From positions 372,001-436,000 of the forward strand of contig JARUHG010000003.1 in NCBI GenBank assembly GCA_031216755.1: a DNA stretch of 64,000 nt, read 5' to 3'. Below, piece after piece: positions 38,805 through 48,397 of this stretch. Source of the stretch: Lysobacter arvi (GTDB taxonomy: Bacteria > Pseudomonadota > Gammaproteobacteria > Xanthomonadales > Xanthomonadaceae). The position numbers were made by a program, and so were the translations under genes. A model generated the notes under the pieces. The model did not search any database. It had not been told where the DNA came from and worked only from the letters and a program-made list of their open reading frames with translations. How positions within the stretch are numbered: the first letter of the stretch is position 1; every line of letters begins with the position of its first letter.

Positions 38805-40202
38805 CTACTCTAGCGGCTCGGCCCGCGCGATGCGACCGGTTGTGTCCGCCCGCGGCAGGACCACCCGCACGCGCAGACCGGGGGCCCGGTCGAGCAGCTC
38901 GATCCGCCCGCCGTGCCGATGCACGATCGCCCGCACCAGGCTCAGGCCGAGGCCGCTGCCCGGCGTGCCGCGATGGGCCTCCAGGCGCTGGAAGCGGTCG
39001 AACACCCGTTCGCGATCGCCCTCGGGAATCCCCGGTCCTTGGTCGTCCACGCACAGTACGGCCGCTGCGTCGCCGCGCAGCGACACGCCCACTTCGCTTC
39101 CCTCCGGCGCGTACTTGAGCGCGTTGTCGAGCAGGTTGACCAGCATCTGGAACAACTGGTCGCGATCGCCGCGCACGCGCGCCGGCGTCAGCGCGGGCAC
39201 GAGGCGCACCGAGCGCTCGGCGCCGATCGGCGTGTACAGCTCCACCGCATCGGCGACGAGGGCGGACAGGTCGAACTCCGGTCCTTCGCTGGCCGCCGCC
39301 TGGGCCTCGATCCGAGCCAATCGCAACAGCGCGCCGAACGTGGTGAGCAGGTGATCGGTTTCCTGCACGGCACCGTCGAGCGCGGCGCGCTCGGCGGGCG
39401 TCGTGCCGCTGCGGTGCCGGAGGTCTTCCAGCCGGTTGCGCAATCGCGTCAGTGGCGTGCGCAGGTCATGGGCGATGTGGTCCGTCGCGTGTCGTACGCC
39501 TCCGAGCAGTTCCTCGATGCGGTCGAGCATCGCGTTGAAGCGGCGTCCGAGGCGGTCGAATGCGTCGCCGCTGCCGTCCAGCGGCACGCGAAGTCCGAGT
39601 TCGCCCCCGCCGACCCGTGCGGCGGTGCGATCGAGATGGCCCAGCCGTCGCGATACCCAGCGCGATGTAAGCCAGCCGGCGAGCGCGCCCAGCGTGGCCG
39701 CAACCGCCAGCGCGACCAGCGCCGTGCGCAGCATGAGCGCGAGGAAGCGGTCCTGCGATTGCAACCGCAGCCCGGTCACCAGCGTTCCCCCGCCAGGCAA
39801 CGGCTGCAGCTGCGCGAGCACGCGGCGCGACTGCGCATCACCGCGCGCGGTTTTGCCGGCGAGGTCGAAGGTCGCCCAGCGCGTGCCGGAGGCGGCCTGC
39901 ATGGCCGGCACGTCGCCGATTTCGGCGCGCCCATCGGCGGCGACCAGCGCATACACGGCGTCGGGATCCTCCGGCGCGTCCAGCCGCTCGCGAAGTTCCT
40001 GCACCAGCGCGGCGCGCCCGCCCTCGCGTTCCAGCTGCAACAGGCCCGCGGCATCGGTTCGCACGAGTTCGCGCGCGTCCTGCAGCAGCAGCGTCGACAC
40101 GGCCACGTGAAGCCCCGCGCCCAGCAGGACGAAGGCGAGCAGGAACGTCCCCATCACGGCAAGCGCCAGGCGCGTACTGGTCGAACGCAATGGACGGCTC
40201 AT
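38805..40202 (-). CDS. Sensor histidine kinase of an OmpR-type two-component system
   Basis: This 465-residue inner-membrane kinase has two transmembrane helices (about 11-35 and 160-178) enclosing a periplasmic domain. A HAMP linker (WVSRRLGHLDRTAARVGGGE) comes next. The phospho-acceptor His245 lies in HIAHDLRTPLTRLRNRL, and the ATPase domain has N, G1 (DDQGPGIPEGDRERVFDRF) and G2 (GTPGSGLGLSLVRAIV) boxes. The signal is unknown. It overlaps the response-regulator gene by four bases. Confidence 0.93.
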   Translation of the reverse strand: MSRPLRSTSTRLALAVMGTFLLAFVLLGAGLHVAVSTLLLQDARELVRTDAAGLLQLEREGGRAALVQELRERLDAPEDPDAVYALVAADGRAEIGDVPAMQAASGTRWATFDLAGKTARGDAQSRRVLAQLQPLPGGGTLVTGLRLQSQDRFLALMLRTALVALAVAATLGALAGWLTSRWVSRRLGHLDRTAARVGGGELGLRVPLDGSGDAFDRLGRRFNAMLDRIEELLGGVRHATDHIAHDLRTPLTRLRNRLEDLRHRSGTTPAERAALDGAVQETDHLLTTFGALLRLARIEAQAAASEGPEFDLSALVADAVELYTPIGAERSVRLVPALTPARVRGDRDQLFQMLVNLLDNALKYAPEGSEVGVSLRGDAAAVLCVDDQGPGIPEGDRERVFDRFQRLEAHRGTPGSGLGLSLVRAIVHRHGGRIELLDRAPGLRVRVVLPRADTTGRIARAEPLE

Positions 40203-40876
40203 TCGCCGAGCCGATAGCCGGCGCCGCGCACCGTGTGCAGCAGCGGACGCTCGAAGCCGTGGTCGATCTTCTGCCGCAGCCGACTGATGTGCACGTCGAT
40301 CACGTTGGTCTGCGGATCGAAGTGATAGTCCCAGACGGCCTCCAGCAGCATCGTGCGCGTGACCACGCGGCCTGCCTGCCGCATGAGGTACTCGAGCAGG
40401 CGGAATTCGCGTGGCTGCAGTTCGATGCGCTTGCCGGCGCGACGCGCGTCGCGGCCGAGCAGATCCAGTTCGAGATCGCCCACCGACAGGCGCGTGGGTT
40501 CGCGCTGCGCCGGGTCGCGCTGCCGGCGCACGATGCTGTCCAGCCGCGCGCTCAGCTCCGAATACGCGAACGGTTTGACGAGGTAATCGTCGGCACCGGC
40601 GCGCAGGCCCTCGACGCGATGCTCCACTTCGCCCAGCGCGGTGAGCAGCAACAGCGGCGTGCGGTTGCCGGCGCCGCGCAGCGTCTGCAGCAGCACCAGG
40701 CCGTCCAGCGCGGGAAGCATGCGATCGAGCACGATCGCATCGAAGTCCTCGGTCGTGGCCAGGAACAGCCCCTGTTTGCCGTCGCCGGCGTGTTCGACGG
40801 TGTGGCCGTCTTCGCGCAGGCCCTTGGCGATGAAGGTCGCGGTATGGGGATCGTCTTCGATCAGCAGGACGCGCAT
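40199..40876 (-). CDS. OmpR/PhoB-family response regulator
   Basis: This 225-residue regulator has a receiver domain with the acidic pocket (LLIEDDP), the phosphorylated Asp51 (DAIVLDRMLPALDG), a conserved Thr/Ala pair (LLLTALG) and Lys in YLVKPFAY. A winged-helix DNA-binding domain follows (LQPREFRLLEYLMRQAGRVV, VIDVHISRLRQKID). It is the partner of the adjacent kinase. The target genes are not known; the small secreted protein gene just upstream is a candidate. Confidence 0.95.
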   Translation of the reverse strand: MRVLLIEDDPHTATFIAKGLREDGHTVEHAGDGKQGLFLATTEDFDAIVLDRMLPALDGLVLLQTLRGAGNRTPLLLLTALGEVEHRVEGLRAGADDYLVKPFAYSELSARLDSIVRRQRDPAQREPTRLSVGDLELDLLGRDARRAGKRIELQPREFRLLEYLMRQAGRVVTRTMLLEAVWDYHFDPQTNVIDVHISRLRQKIDHGFERPLLHTVRGAGYRLGE

Positions 40877-40899
40877 GTGGGCTCCCGAACGCCGAAAAA

Positions 40900-40932
40900 G
40901 GATACCCCGGCGGTGGGGACCGTCGGGGTATC
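40900..40932 (-). terminator. Rho-independent terminator after the small secreted protein gene
   Basis: GGATACCCCG pairs with CGGGGTATCC, and on the minus strand the hairpin runs into TTTTTC. It separates the small gene upstream from the response-regulator gene, so the two are probably separate transcripts. Confidence 0.85.
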
Positions 40933-40967
40933 CGCCCGCGTTGCACGGGCTCCGGGGACTGCCGGGC

Positions 40968-41162
40968 TCAGCTCTTCCTCGCGTCGCTCCTGGTTGCGGG
41001 CGCCGCGGCCTTCTTGCCGGCGTGCTTGTGCTTGGAGACCGTGCCCTTGGCCGGGACGGTCGACGACGCCGACGCGGCCGGTGCGGTGCTCGGCGGCGCG
41101 GCCAGGGCGGAACCGGCCAGCGCGGTCAGGGCGACGGCGAACAGGGACTTGCGCAGGTTCAT
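40968..41162 (-). CDS. Small secreted Ala/Lys-rich protein (acid-shock Asr-like)
   Basis: This 64-residue protein has a clear signal peptide (NLRKSLFAVALTALAGSALA, cleavage after ALA). The mature part is short, Ala/Ser/Pro-rich, then basic (KHKHAGKK). The layout resembles the acid-shock protein Asr, a periplasmic basic protein induced through two-component systems. The resemblance rests on composition only. The gene is immediately upstream of an OmpR-type system but has its own terminator. Confidence 0.6.
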   Translation of the reverse strand: MNLRKSLFAVALTALAGSALAAPPSTAPAASASSTVPAKGTVSKHKHAGKKAAAPATRSDARKS

Positions 41163-41408
41163 GGGTGACTCCTTGGTAAGACGCGGATGACTCGGACGAG
41201 GATCTGTGCCGGTCGGGGACTCGCTTCCCGACCGCAGGATCAGACTGCGCCCGCGCGCCTCACCGGAGGATGGCCGGTGGATTAACGATCGGTAATGTTT
41301 CGCGCGACTGGACGCATCGATTCCATGCCGTGTCTGCGGCAGTCGCCGGAAGATGGCGGGAAGTCGAAAGGGTTCCGCCTGCGGCGTCGCCCTTGCAGGT
41401 GCGCCGTC

Positions 41409-42110
41409 CTAGGCCGCGCCACTTCCGCGCCGCAGCGGCACCGGCGCGGTGGCGATGCGCGCCTTCAGGTCCGCCATCGTGCCCGGCAGCACGACCAGGT
41501 ACGTGATCAGCTGCTCCGCGAGTTCCAGCAGCAGTTCGGCGTTGGCCTTGTCGATCGTCGCCTCGTCCTCGAACTGGCGCCCGAACGTGCCGCTGGGCGC
41601 AAGCAGCTGCGCGATGTCCTGCAACGGCCGCGACAGATCCACGTCGTGCGGCAGCGCTTCGAGCTTGCGCGTGAGCGACAGCTCGGCCTTCTCGTCGGCG
41701 AGCATGCGTGCGGTCAGTCCGCCCAACAGGTGGCGGACGATCAGCGAGCTCGCCCCCCATTCGGCGTGGTTGTAGAGCTTCAGCGCCGATTCGTAGCTGC
41801 GTGCGAGCGGCGCGGACATCGCGTGGAGGTGCTCGACGCCCGCCATCGGTTCGCGTCCGCCGAAACCCGGATGGCAATACAGGCCGCCGCTCTTGTTCGT
41901 GCCGTCCTCGTCGAGCAGTTGCACGAACAGGACCGTGTGCTCGCAACGGGTGCATTCCAGTTCGCTTGCCGCCAGTTGCCTGCCGTGCTCCTGCCAGGGA
42001 CGCGCCTCGAAGACGGCCTCCTTAAGGCAATGCGGACAGAGCATTTCGACGGTGCGGGGAAACGTATTGGAAAAACGCGACTGCACGAGCGCATCGTGGA
42101 CGAGCTGCAT
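41409..42110 (-). CDS. Hypothetical protein with zinc ribbon and DUF4145-like region
   Basis: I do not know the function of this 233-residue protein. The N-terminal part has CPHC and, 30 residues later, CTRC, suggesting a zinc ribbon. The central helical region (LARSYESALKLYNHAEWGAS, LIVRHLLGGLTARML) resembles DUF4145 domains, which are seen in some nucleic-acid-linked and defence proteins. AAGGAG lies eight bases before the ATG. No neighbour explains its role. Confidence 0.6.
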   Translation of the reverse strand: MQLVHDALVQSRFSNTFPRTVEMLCPHCLKEAVFEARPWQEHGRQLAASELECTRCEHTVLFVQLLDEDGTNKSGGLYCHPGFGGREPMAGVEHLHAMSAPLARSYESALKLYNHAEWGASSLIVRHLLGGLTARMLADEKAELSLTRKLEALPHDVDLSRPLQDIAQLLAPSGTFGRQFEDEATIDKANAELLLELAEQLITYLVVLPGTMADLKARIATAPVPLRRGSGAA

Positions 42111-42292
42111 GGCCGTCTCCTTCCCGCGTTGTCGATGTCGACGACACCGTGCCCGGCAGTGAAACGTGCCGTTTGTGAACACAACGTTGCGGCCGCGAAC
42201 GTGCGGCCGCAACGGCGGCGCGGAGTGAATTCGGCGTGAGCGGACTGGCAGTTTCGGCCACGCGATGCCGGGCATCGCGGTGGCGAAGGCGC

Positions 42293-43780
42293 TTACAGGC
42301 CGCGGGCGGCCTGCGCGACGGCGCGGAAGAGCGCGCGGCCCTTGTTCATCGTCTCCTCCCATTCCATCGCGGGATCGGAGTCGTACACGATGCCCGCGCC
42401 GGCCTGCACGTACAGGCGGCCGTCCTGGATGACGGCGGTGCGGATCGCGATCGCGGTGTCGGCATCGCCGCTGCGTCCCGGTTCGCCCCAGCCGAGGTAG
42501 CCGATCGAACCGGCGTAGACGTTGCGGCGGATCGGCTCCAGTTCGCGGATCACTTCCAGCGCGCGGATCTTCGGCGCACCGCTGACCGTGCCGGCCGGGA
42601 ACGTCGCGCGCAGCACGTCGGCATAGCTCAGGCCGGGCTTCAGCGTTCCGGTGACTTCGCTGACGATGTGCATGACGTGGCTGTAGCGTTCGATCACGAA
42701 CTGCTCGCCGACCTCCACCGTGCCCGGTTGGGACACGCGCCCGACGTCGTTGCGGCCGAGGTCGATCAGCATCAGGTGCTCGGCGCGTTCCTTCGGATCG
42801 GCGAGCAGCTCGGCTTCCAGTTCCGCGTCGCGTTCGGGCGTGTCGCCGCGCGGGCGCGTGCCGGCGATCGGCCGCACGGTGACCTTGCCGTCCTGCAGGC
42901 GCACGAGGATTTCCGGCGAGGAGCCGACCACCTGCGTGCCGCCCACGTCGAGGTAGTACATGTACGGCGAAGGATTGAGTGCGCGCAGAGCGCGGTAGAC
43001 GTCGACCGGTCGCGCCTTGAACGGCACCGACAGGCGCTGGCTCAGCACGACCTGGAAGATGTCGCCGGCGCGGATGTATTCCTTCGATTTCTCCACCGCG
43101 TCGATGAAACCCTCGCGCGTGAAGCCGGAAACGAAATCGCCTTCGTCGAGCAGCCGCCCTTCCAGCGTTTCCGGATATCCCGGTCCGCCCTGACGCAGGC
43201 GATGCACGAGTTCGTCCAGCCGCCGGTTCGCGCGCGCCATCGCGCGCGGCTCGGACGGATCGGCGTGCACGATCAGGTACAGCCGTCCCTTGAGGTTGTC
43301 GAACACCGCCAGCTCGTCGCTCTGCATCAACAGGATGTCGGGCGTGCCGAGTTCGTCGGGCTTGTCGCCGCCGGCCAGGCGCGGCTCGATGTACTGGATC
43401 GACTCGAATCCGAACCAGCCGACCAGGCCGCCGGTGAAGCCGGGCAGGTCGGGAATGGTCGGCACGCTGTGCATCGCGCGCAGCCGCTCGACTTCGGCGA
43501 AGGGATCCTCGACGACGCGGCTTTCGACGAGTTCGCCGTCCTCGGTCACGAACAGCGTGTGCCCGGCGAACGCGTACACGCGTCGCGCCGGCAGGCCGAT
43601 GATCGAGTAGCGGCCGAAGCGCTCGCCGCCTTCGACCGATTCGAACAGATAGGTATGCGGCCCGTCGGCGAGCTTGAGGTAGACCGACAGCGGGGTGTCG
43701 AGGTCGCTCAGGACCTCGCGCACGACGGGAACGAGCGTGTGGCCGTCAGCGGCCTTGGGCAGGAAGGGATCGGAGGTCAC
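42293..43780 (-). CDS. trpE: Anthranilate synthase component I
   Basis: This 495-residue chorismate-using enzyme forms anthranilate with ammonia from TrpG. The C-terminal domain carries [63 protein letters not shown] and the final [18 protein letters not shown]. The N-terminal PYTFLLES-like regulatory motif ([18 protein letters not shown]) keeps the serine that feeds tryptophan inhibition in the family. I chose a GTG start ([13 protein letters not shown]) with AAGGA upstream because no in-frame ATG fits. No Trp-rich leader peptide was seen. Confidence 0.95.
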   Translation of the reverse strand: MTSDPFLPKAADGHTLVPVVREVLSDLDTPLSVYLKLADGPHTYLFESVEGGERFGRYSIIGLPARRVYAFAGHTLFVTEDGELVESRVVEDPFAEVERLRAMHSVPTIPDLPGFTGGLVGWFGFESIQYIEPRLAGGDKPDELGTPDILLMQSDELAVFDNLKGRLYLIVHADPSEPRAMARANRRLDELVHRLRQGGPGYPETLEGRLLDEGDFVSGFTREGFIDAVEKSKEYIRAGDIFQVVLSQRLSVPFKARPVDVYRALRALNPSPYMYYLDVGGTQVVGSSPEILVRLQDGKVTVRPIAGTRPRGDTPERDAELEAELLADPKERAEHLMLIDLGRNDVGRVSQPGTVEVGEQFVIERYSHVMHIVSEVTGTLKPGLSYADVLRATFPAGTVSGAPKIRALEVIRELEPIRRNVYAGSIGYLGWGEPGRSGDADTAIAIRTAVIQDGRLYVQAGAGIVYDSDPAMEWEETMNKGRALFRAVAQAARGL

Positions 43781-43910
43781 GCGGCATTTCCTTGGGATTC
43801 GATGGGAGGCGGGCGGCGACGCATGGTCGCCATCGCCCCTCCGCACCGAGGCGGAAATGCGGAATCGTCGGGAGGTCGGGCAAGCGGCTCATCGCCGCTA
43901 CTGTACCGGC

Positions 43911-44855
43911 TCAGCGCAGGGCGAGGCGAGCCGGCGCGAGCAGCGGGCAGTGTTCGGGCAAGTGCATGCGCAGGCGCGCGGGCACGCAGGCGATGTCGAA
44001 ACGCCGCGCCTGCACCGGCTCGCCGTCGAGGTTGAGCGCCATCGGCTGTTCGGCCTCGACCATCACGGCGCGCATGCGGGCGCGCTCGGCGACGCGTTCG
44101 AGCGCGGCGCTGCGTCCTTCGCGCATCAGCGTGGCGACGGTGGTGGCCATTTCGCCTTCGAGTTCGGGGATGACGGTGAGGTCGAGCAGGCCGTCGTCGA
44201 TGCGCGCATCCGGACACAGGATCTGCCCGCCCCCCGCCTGCCGTCCGTTGCCGAGGCCCAGCGCGATCAGCGCGCCCCGCCAGTCGAAACCTTCGCCATG
44301 CACGTGCGCGGCGATGGGATCGATGCGCCCCATGCGCGCGATGCCGGTGACCAGGTAGGCCAGTCCGCCGAGCAGTTTCTTCAGACCGTCGTCGGTCTCC
44401 ACCGTGACTTCCGTGCCGAAGCCGCCGCTGGCGAGGTTGATGCACCAGTGGCGCGTGCCGTCGGCTTCCACGCGCAGCAGGTCGATCGCGTGCGCCTTCG
44501 TGGTGGAGATCAGCCGCAACGCTTCGTGTGGCCCGGTCGGAATCGTCGCCGCAGTCGCGAAGTCGTTCGCCGTGCCGAGCGGCATCGCCGCGAGCGCGGG
44601 AAGCGTGTCGGCATCCTCATGGTGTTCGGCGAGCGCGCCGGCGACTTCGCCCAAGGTTCCGTCGCCGCCGCCGGCGATCACGCATTGCACGCCGTCGGCG
44701 ATGGCCTCGTCGACATAGCGCTGCGCGTCGCCGCGCTCCCAGGTCAGGCGCACGTCCAGCCTCGTGCCCTCGGCGCGCGTCGCGCCGACGGCGTCGCGCA
44801 CCGCGTCGTCGCCTGCGGACTTTCCGTTGAGGATCAGGCGCCAATGCTTCGCCAT
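43911..44855 (-). CDS. yegS: YegS-like lipid kinase (diacylglycerol kinase catalytic domain)
   Basis: This 314-residue soluble lipid kinase has the nucleotide-binding motif [28 protein letters not shown]-like residues ([12 protein letters not shown]), [15 protein letters not shown] and the C-terminal beta-sandwich. In E. coli, YegS phosphorylates phosphatidylglycerol in vitro; the physiological substrate is unclear. It is about 130 bases upstream of trpE on the same strand and could be cotranscribed with it. Confidence 0.88.
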   Translation of the reverse strand: MAKHWRLILNGKSAGDDAVRDAVGATRAEGTRLDVRLTWERGDAQRYVDEAIADGVQCVIAGGGDGTLGEVAGALAEHHEDADTLPALAAMPLGTANDFATAATIPTGPHEALRLISTTKAHAIDLLRVEADGTRHWCINLASGGFGTEVTVETDDGLKKLLGGLAYLVTGIARMGRIDPIAAHVHGEGFDWRGALIALGLGNGRQAGGGQILCPDARIDDGLLDLTVIPELEGEMATTVATLMREGRSAALERVAERARMRAVMVEAEQPMALNLDGEPVQARRFDIACVPARLRMHLPEHCPLLAPARLALR

Positions 44856-45030
44856 GGTCGTGCTGATGAGGGCCCGAGCGCAGGCTAAACACTTGCCGCG
44901 TGAGCGTTCGTGAACAGGCAACGCGCGTGGCGCGTCGATCGCGTCACACCTCCGTCATCGAAGGACCGGAGAATCAGAGGCCATTCCCAGGGACGACGGA
45001 TGGAGGCGGGATTGCCTCCAAGCATTCCGC

Positions 45031-45059
45031 GGCAGGCCAGCGATGGCCTGCCGTTTTCG
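45031..45059 (+). terminator. Plus-strand terminator-like hairpin without an upstream plus-strand gene
   Basis: GGCAGGCC pairs with GGCCTGCC around AGCGAT and is followed by GTTTTCGTT on the plus strand. All nearby genes are on the minus strand. It may serve rraA in the reverse direction without a T-tract, or end an unannotated small RNA. A second hairpin (GGAGGC/GCCTCC) lies just before it. Confidence 0.5.
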
Positions 45060-45074
45060 TTGGATGCGGCGCCG

Positions 45075-45548
45075 TCAGCGCAGGTCGTTATCGGCGATGA
45101 CCACGCCGTCCTCGTCCGCGCACAGCCAGTCGCCGGGGCGGATGCGCACCCCGCCGAACTCGACCTCGACATCGCGTTCGCCCGCGCCGAGCTTGTCGGT
45201 CTTGCGCGGGCACGTGCCCAGCGCCTTGACCCCGAGCGCGAGGCTGGCGATGGCATCGCTGTCGCGGATCGCGCCGAACACGATCACGCCCGCCCAGCCG
45301 TTTTCAGCGGCCTTGCCTGCCAGCAGGTCGCCGATCATCGCCCGGCGCATCGAACCGCCGCCGTCGATCACCAGCACCCGGCCCTGCCCCGGCTCGTCCA
45401 CCGCTTCGCGCACGCGCGAGTTGTCTTCCATCGCGCGGATCGTGCTGACCACGCCGTTGAACGCGATGCGGCCGCCGAAGTCCCGCAGCGGCAGTTCGAG
45501 CACGCGCACCTGCGCGTCGTGGAGATCGCACAGGTCGCAGGTCTTCAT
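45075..45548 (-). CDS. rraA: Ribonuclease E activity regulator RraA
   Basis: This 157-residue trimeric protein belongs to the RraA/DlpA family. [20 protein letters not shown] and [18 protein letters not shown] are the conserved blocks, and [19 protein letters not shown] is near the C-terminus. E. coli RraA binds RNase E and masks its activity; other family members are aldolases. The N-terminus [20 protein letters not shown] is typical of proteobacterial RraA. It overlaps the rpe stop by four bases. Confidence 0.92.
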   Translation of the reverse strand: MKTCDLCDLHDAQVRVLELPLRDFGGRIAFNGVVSTIRAMEDNSRVREAVDEPGQGRVLVIDGGGSMRRAMIGDLLAGKAAENGWAGVIVFGAIRDSDAIASLALGVKALGTCPRKTDKLGAGERDVEVEFGGVRIRPGDWLCADEDGVVIADNDLR

Positions 45549-46219
45549 CCGCGCACCTGCGCGACGGCGTCCTTCATGCGCGCGATGACGTCGGCGTAGT
45601 CGCTGGCGTTGAAGATCGCCGAGCCCGCGACGAAGGTGTCCGCGCCGGCCGCCGCGATCTCGGCGATGTTGTCGGCCTTCACGCCGCCGTCGATTTCCAG
45701 GCGGATCGGCTTGCCGGTCGCATCGATCATCCTGCGCACGCGCCGCAGCTTTTCGAGCGCGGACGGAATGAAGCTCTGCCCGCCGAAGCCGGGATTGACC
45801 GACATCAGCAGCACCATGTCGAGATCGTCGATCACCCAGTCGAGCACGTCGACCGGCGTGGCCGGATTGAGCACGAGGCCGGCCTGGCAGCCGTGCGACC
45901 GGATCAGCTGGATCGTGCGGTGCACGTGCGCGCTCGCTTCGGGATGGAAGCTGATCATCGTCGCGCCGGCCTTGGCGAAGTCCGGCACGATGCGATCGAC
46001 CGGTTCCACCATCAGGTGCACGTCGATCGGCGCGGTGACGCCGTGCTTGCGCAGCGCCTCGCACACCATCGGCCCGATGGTGAGGTTGGGGACGTAATGG
46101 TTGTCCATCACGTCGAAGTGCACCCAGTCGGCACCCGCCTTGAGCACGTTGTCCACTTCCTCGCCCAGTTTGGCGAAGTTGGCCGAGAGGATGGACGGGG
46201 CGATGACGGTGGATTGCAT
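45545..46219 (-). CDS. rpe: Ribulose-phosphate 3-epimerase
   Basis: This 224-residue TIM barrel interconverts ribulose-5-phosphate and xylulose-5-phosphate in the pentose phosphate pathway. It has [32 protein letters not shown] with the catalytic Asp, [27 protein letters not shown], and [12 protein letters not shown] with the second Asp. Its stop overlaps the rraA start (ATGA). In many proteobacteria rpe sits beside trpE; here yegS and rraA lie between. Confidence 0.97.
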   Translation of the reverse strand: MQSTVIAPSILSANFAKLGEEVDNVLKAGADWVHFDVMDNHYVPNLTIGPMVCEALRKHGVTAPIDVHLMVEPVDRIVPDFAKAGATMISFHPEASAHVHRTIQLIRSHGCQAGLVLNPATPVDVLDWVIDDLDMVLLMSVNPGFGGQSFIPSALEKLRRVRRMIDATGKPIRLEIDGGVKADNIAEIAAAGADTFVAGSAIFNASDYADVIARMKDAVAQVRG

Positions 46220-46338
46220 GGGGGATTCTCGAGAGGCGTGAACGGGGAAGCGGAATCGGGGGGTGATCGGAATGGCGAGGCGGGAGGATGGCGGCGCCTG
46301 ATGGGTCCGCTTGCGTCATCGCGCCTGCCGCGCCCGCT

Positions 46339-46674
46339 TCACCTGCGCCTGCGCAGCGTCTTGATGCGGTCGTAGGCCTGGTTGATCTCGCGGGCGCGGG
46401 CTTCGGCCTGTTCGCGCAACTCCGCGGCGGCGCCGGCCATGCGGTCGGGGTGGTACTGGGACATCAGGCGGCGGTAGGCCTGGTCGATCTCGGCGTCCGT
46501 GGCATCCGACGTCAGGCCCAGCGCGGCATACGGGTTGTCCCGGCGCAGCTTGAACCAGTCCGTGTCGAACGCGTGGCCGACCAGCAGCCCGATGAGGGCG
46601 CCGAACAGGGGATTGGTGCGGAACAGCGCGGCGCCCGCGAAGAACCCCAGCAGCTTGCCGTACCAGCGTTTCAT
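46339..46674 (-). CDS. DnaJ-domain protein with N-terminal membrane segment (DjlA-like, short)
   Basis: This 111-residue protein has a hydrophobic N-terminal part (LLGFFAGAALFRTNPLFGAL) typical of DjlA-type anchors. A complete J-domain follows: NPYAALGLTSDATDAEIDQA, then the HPD motif in MSQYHPDRM, then AREINQAYDRIKTLRRR. It lacks the central TerB-like domain of full DjlA. It would stimulate DnaK ATPase at the membrane. It is divergent from purC. Confidence 0.88.
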   Translation of the reverse strand: MKRWYGKLLGFFAGAALFRTNPLFGALIGLLVGHAFDTDWFKLRRDNPYAALGLTSDATDAEIDQAYRRLMSQYHPDRMAGAAAELREQAEARAREINQAYDRIKTLRRRR

Positions 46675-46717
46675 CGTCCTCCCCGCGGGGTCGCGGTCGC
46701 CCGTTTAGGTCCGTCGA

Positions 46718-46755
46718 CAGTGTACCTGCACGCCGCCGCCGGCCGGCGTACACTG
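46718..46755. promoter_or_regulatory. Divergent inverted repeat with TACACT -10 elements (DnaJ-domain gene and purC)
   Basis: CAGTGTAC and GTACACTG form an exact 8-bp inverted repeat with 22 bases between the arms. Each arm gives TACACT reading outward, a fair -10 match, one toward purC and one toward the DnaJ-domain gene. It may be a divergent promoter pair or a regulator site. Confidence 0.45.
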
Positions 46756-46834
46756 GCCGGCCCTGTCGCGCACGCGCGCGAGGCAAGGCGAGCGTCGGGC
46801 GGGGACTCCATCGCACCCATCGGGGATTCCTGCG

Positions 46835-47779
46835 TTGTCCACGACCCTGCTCCAGTCCGATCTTCCCGGCCTCCACCTGCGCCATCGCGGCAAGGTCCGC
46901 GACGTCTTCGACCTTCCCGCCGACCGGCTGCCGGCCGGCGCCGGCGAAGGCCCGCACGCCGGCAACGGCGAACACCTGCTGATCGTGGCGACCGATCGCC
47001 TCTCGGCCTTCGACGTGGTGCTGCCCGACCCGATTCCGGGCAAGGGCGAGATGCTCTGCCAGATCAGCAATTTCTGGTTCGGCAAGACCGACCACATCAT
47101 CCGCAACCACCTCACCGGCATCGACGTCGCCTCCGTGCTGCCCGAGGGCGTGGACGCGGCGCTGTACGGCAAACGCGCCGTCGTGACGAAGAAGCTCAAG
47201 CCCCTGCCGGTGGAGTGCATCGCGCGCGGTTACCTCATCGGCAGCGGCTGGAAGGATTACCAGCGCACCGGCCGCGTCAGCGGCATCGCGCTGCCCGATG
47301 GCCTGCGCCAGGCCGAGCAGTTGGCCGAGCCGATCTTCACCCCGTCGACGAAGGCCGCGGTCGGCGACCACGACGAGAACATCGACTTCGACACCGCCGT
47401 GCGCACGGTCGGCGCCGACCTGGCCGAACAGGTGCGCGATGCGACGCTGCGCCTGTACAAGTTCGCCCGCGATTACGCCGCGCAGCGGGGCATCATCCTG
47501 GCGGACACGAAGTTCGAGTTCGGCCTGGACGCGGACGGGCGGCTGTACGTGATGGACGAGATGCTGACGCCCGATTCGTCGCGTTACTGGCCGGCCGACG
47601 AGTACCAAGTGGGCACGAGCCCGCCGAGCTACGACAAGCAGTTCGTGCGCGACTACCTGGAGACGCTCGACTGGGACAAGACGCCGCCCGGCCCCAACCT
47701 GCCGGCGGAGGTCATCGAACGCACGCGCGCCAAGTACGCCGAAGCCCTGATGAAGCTGGCGGGCATCTCGGTCGACTGA
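46835..47779 (+). CDS. purC: Phosphoribosylaminoimidazole-succinocarboxamide synthase (SAICAR synthetase)
   Basis: The ATP-dependent ligase of purine synthesis joins aspartate to CAIR. In these 314 residues the nucleotide loop [68 protein letters not shown] and [18 protein letters not shown] are all present. The long-form length is typical of Xanthomonadaceae. It starts with TTG preceded by GGGGA, since no in-frame ATG fits. Confidence 0.96.
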   Translation: MSTTLLQSDLPGLHLRHRGKVRDVFDLPADRLPAGAGEGPHAGNGEHLLIVATDRLSAFDVVLPDPIPGKGEMLCQISNFWFGKTDHIIRNHLTGIDVASVLPEGVDAALYGKRAVVTKKLKPLPVECIARGYLIGSGWKDYQRTGRVSGIALPDGLRQAEQLAEPIFTPSTKAAVGDHDENIDFDTAVRTVGADLAEQVRDATLRLYKFARDYAAQRGIILADTKFEFGLDADGRLYVMDEMLTPDSSRYWPADEYQVGTSPPSYDKQFVRDYLETLDWDKTPPGPNLPAEVIERTRAKYAEALMKLAGISVD

Positions 47780-47886
47780 GGCCCGCCGCCCCGCGAGGGT
47801 CGGAGCGCCAAGCCGCTCCGATCCCGCTATCCTCCTCCCATCCGCGCCGCGGGCGCGGACCGCCATGCGCCTTGGGAGGGGTCGAC

Positions 47887-48393
47887 ATGAATACCGCCGC
47901 CGAATCTTCGCCGCACGCCACGCAGCGCCCGATCGACCGCTGGTTCGCCCACTACTCCGCCGACCATCGCAACCCGACCAACCAGCGTATCCACGTGATC
48001 TGCGTACCGGCGATCCTGTGGAGCGTCATCGCGCTGCTGTGGTGCATTCCGACGCCGGCGTCGTGGATGAACGACGGCTTCTGGGCGGGCGTGGCGATGC
48101 TCGCCACGGTGCTGTTCTATTACCGCGCCTCGCGGATGCTCGGGCTGGGCATGCTCGCCGTCTACGTGCTGATGGGCCTGCTCACCAAGTGGATCCACGA
48201 CACCTACGGCACTTCCACGCTGCTGTGGCTGGGCGTGGGTGTGTTCGTCGTCGCGTGGATCGGCCAGTTCATCGGCCACAGCGCGCGCTACGAGAACAAG
48301 CGCCCGAGCTTCCTGACCGACCTGACCTACCTGCTGATCGGCCCCGCGTGGGTGCTGTCGAAGCTGTACCGCCGGATCGGGCTGCGTTACTGA
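47887..48393 (+). CDS. DUF962/Mpo1-like membrane protein
   Basis: This 168-residue membrane protein has four predicted helices. The N-terminal IDRWFAHYSADHRNPTNQRI and the HVICVPAILWSVIALLW segment are the Mpo1/YGL010w signature, with conserved histidines. QFIGHSARYENKRPSFLTDL is the second histidine block. Yeast Mpo1 is an Fe(II)-dependent dioxygenase acting on 2-hydroxy fatty acids, and the histidines support metal binding. GGGAGGGG precedes the ATG. Bacterial function has not been established from this sequence. Confidence 0.85.
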   Translation: MNTAAESSPHATQRPIDRWFAHYSADHRNPTNQRIHVICVPAILWSVIALLWCIPTPASWMNDGFWAGVAMLATVLFYYRASRMLGLGMLAVYVLMGLLTKWIHDTYGTSTLLWLGVGVFVVAWIGQFIGHSARYENKRPSFLTDLTYLLIGPAWVLSKLYRRIGLRY

Positions 48394-48397
48394 GCCC

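Noticed and set aside
43781-43910. Possible trp attenuator before trpE
   Set aside because: I read the short leader frames: only one Trp codon appears and no terminator hairpin with T-tract was found. A hairpin GGCGAC/GTCGCC exists but lacks the expected alternatives.
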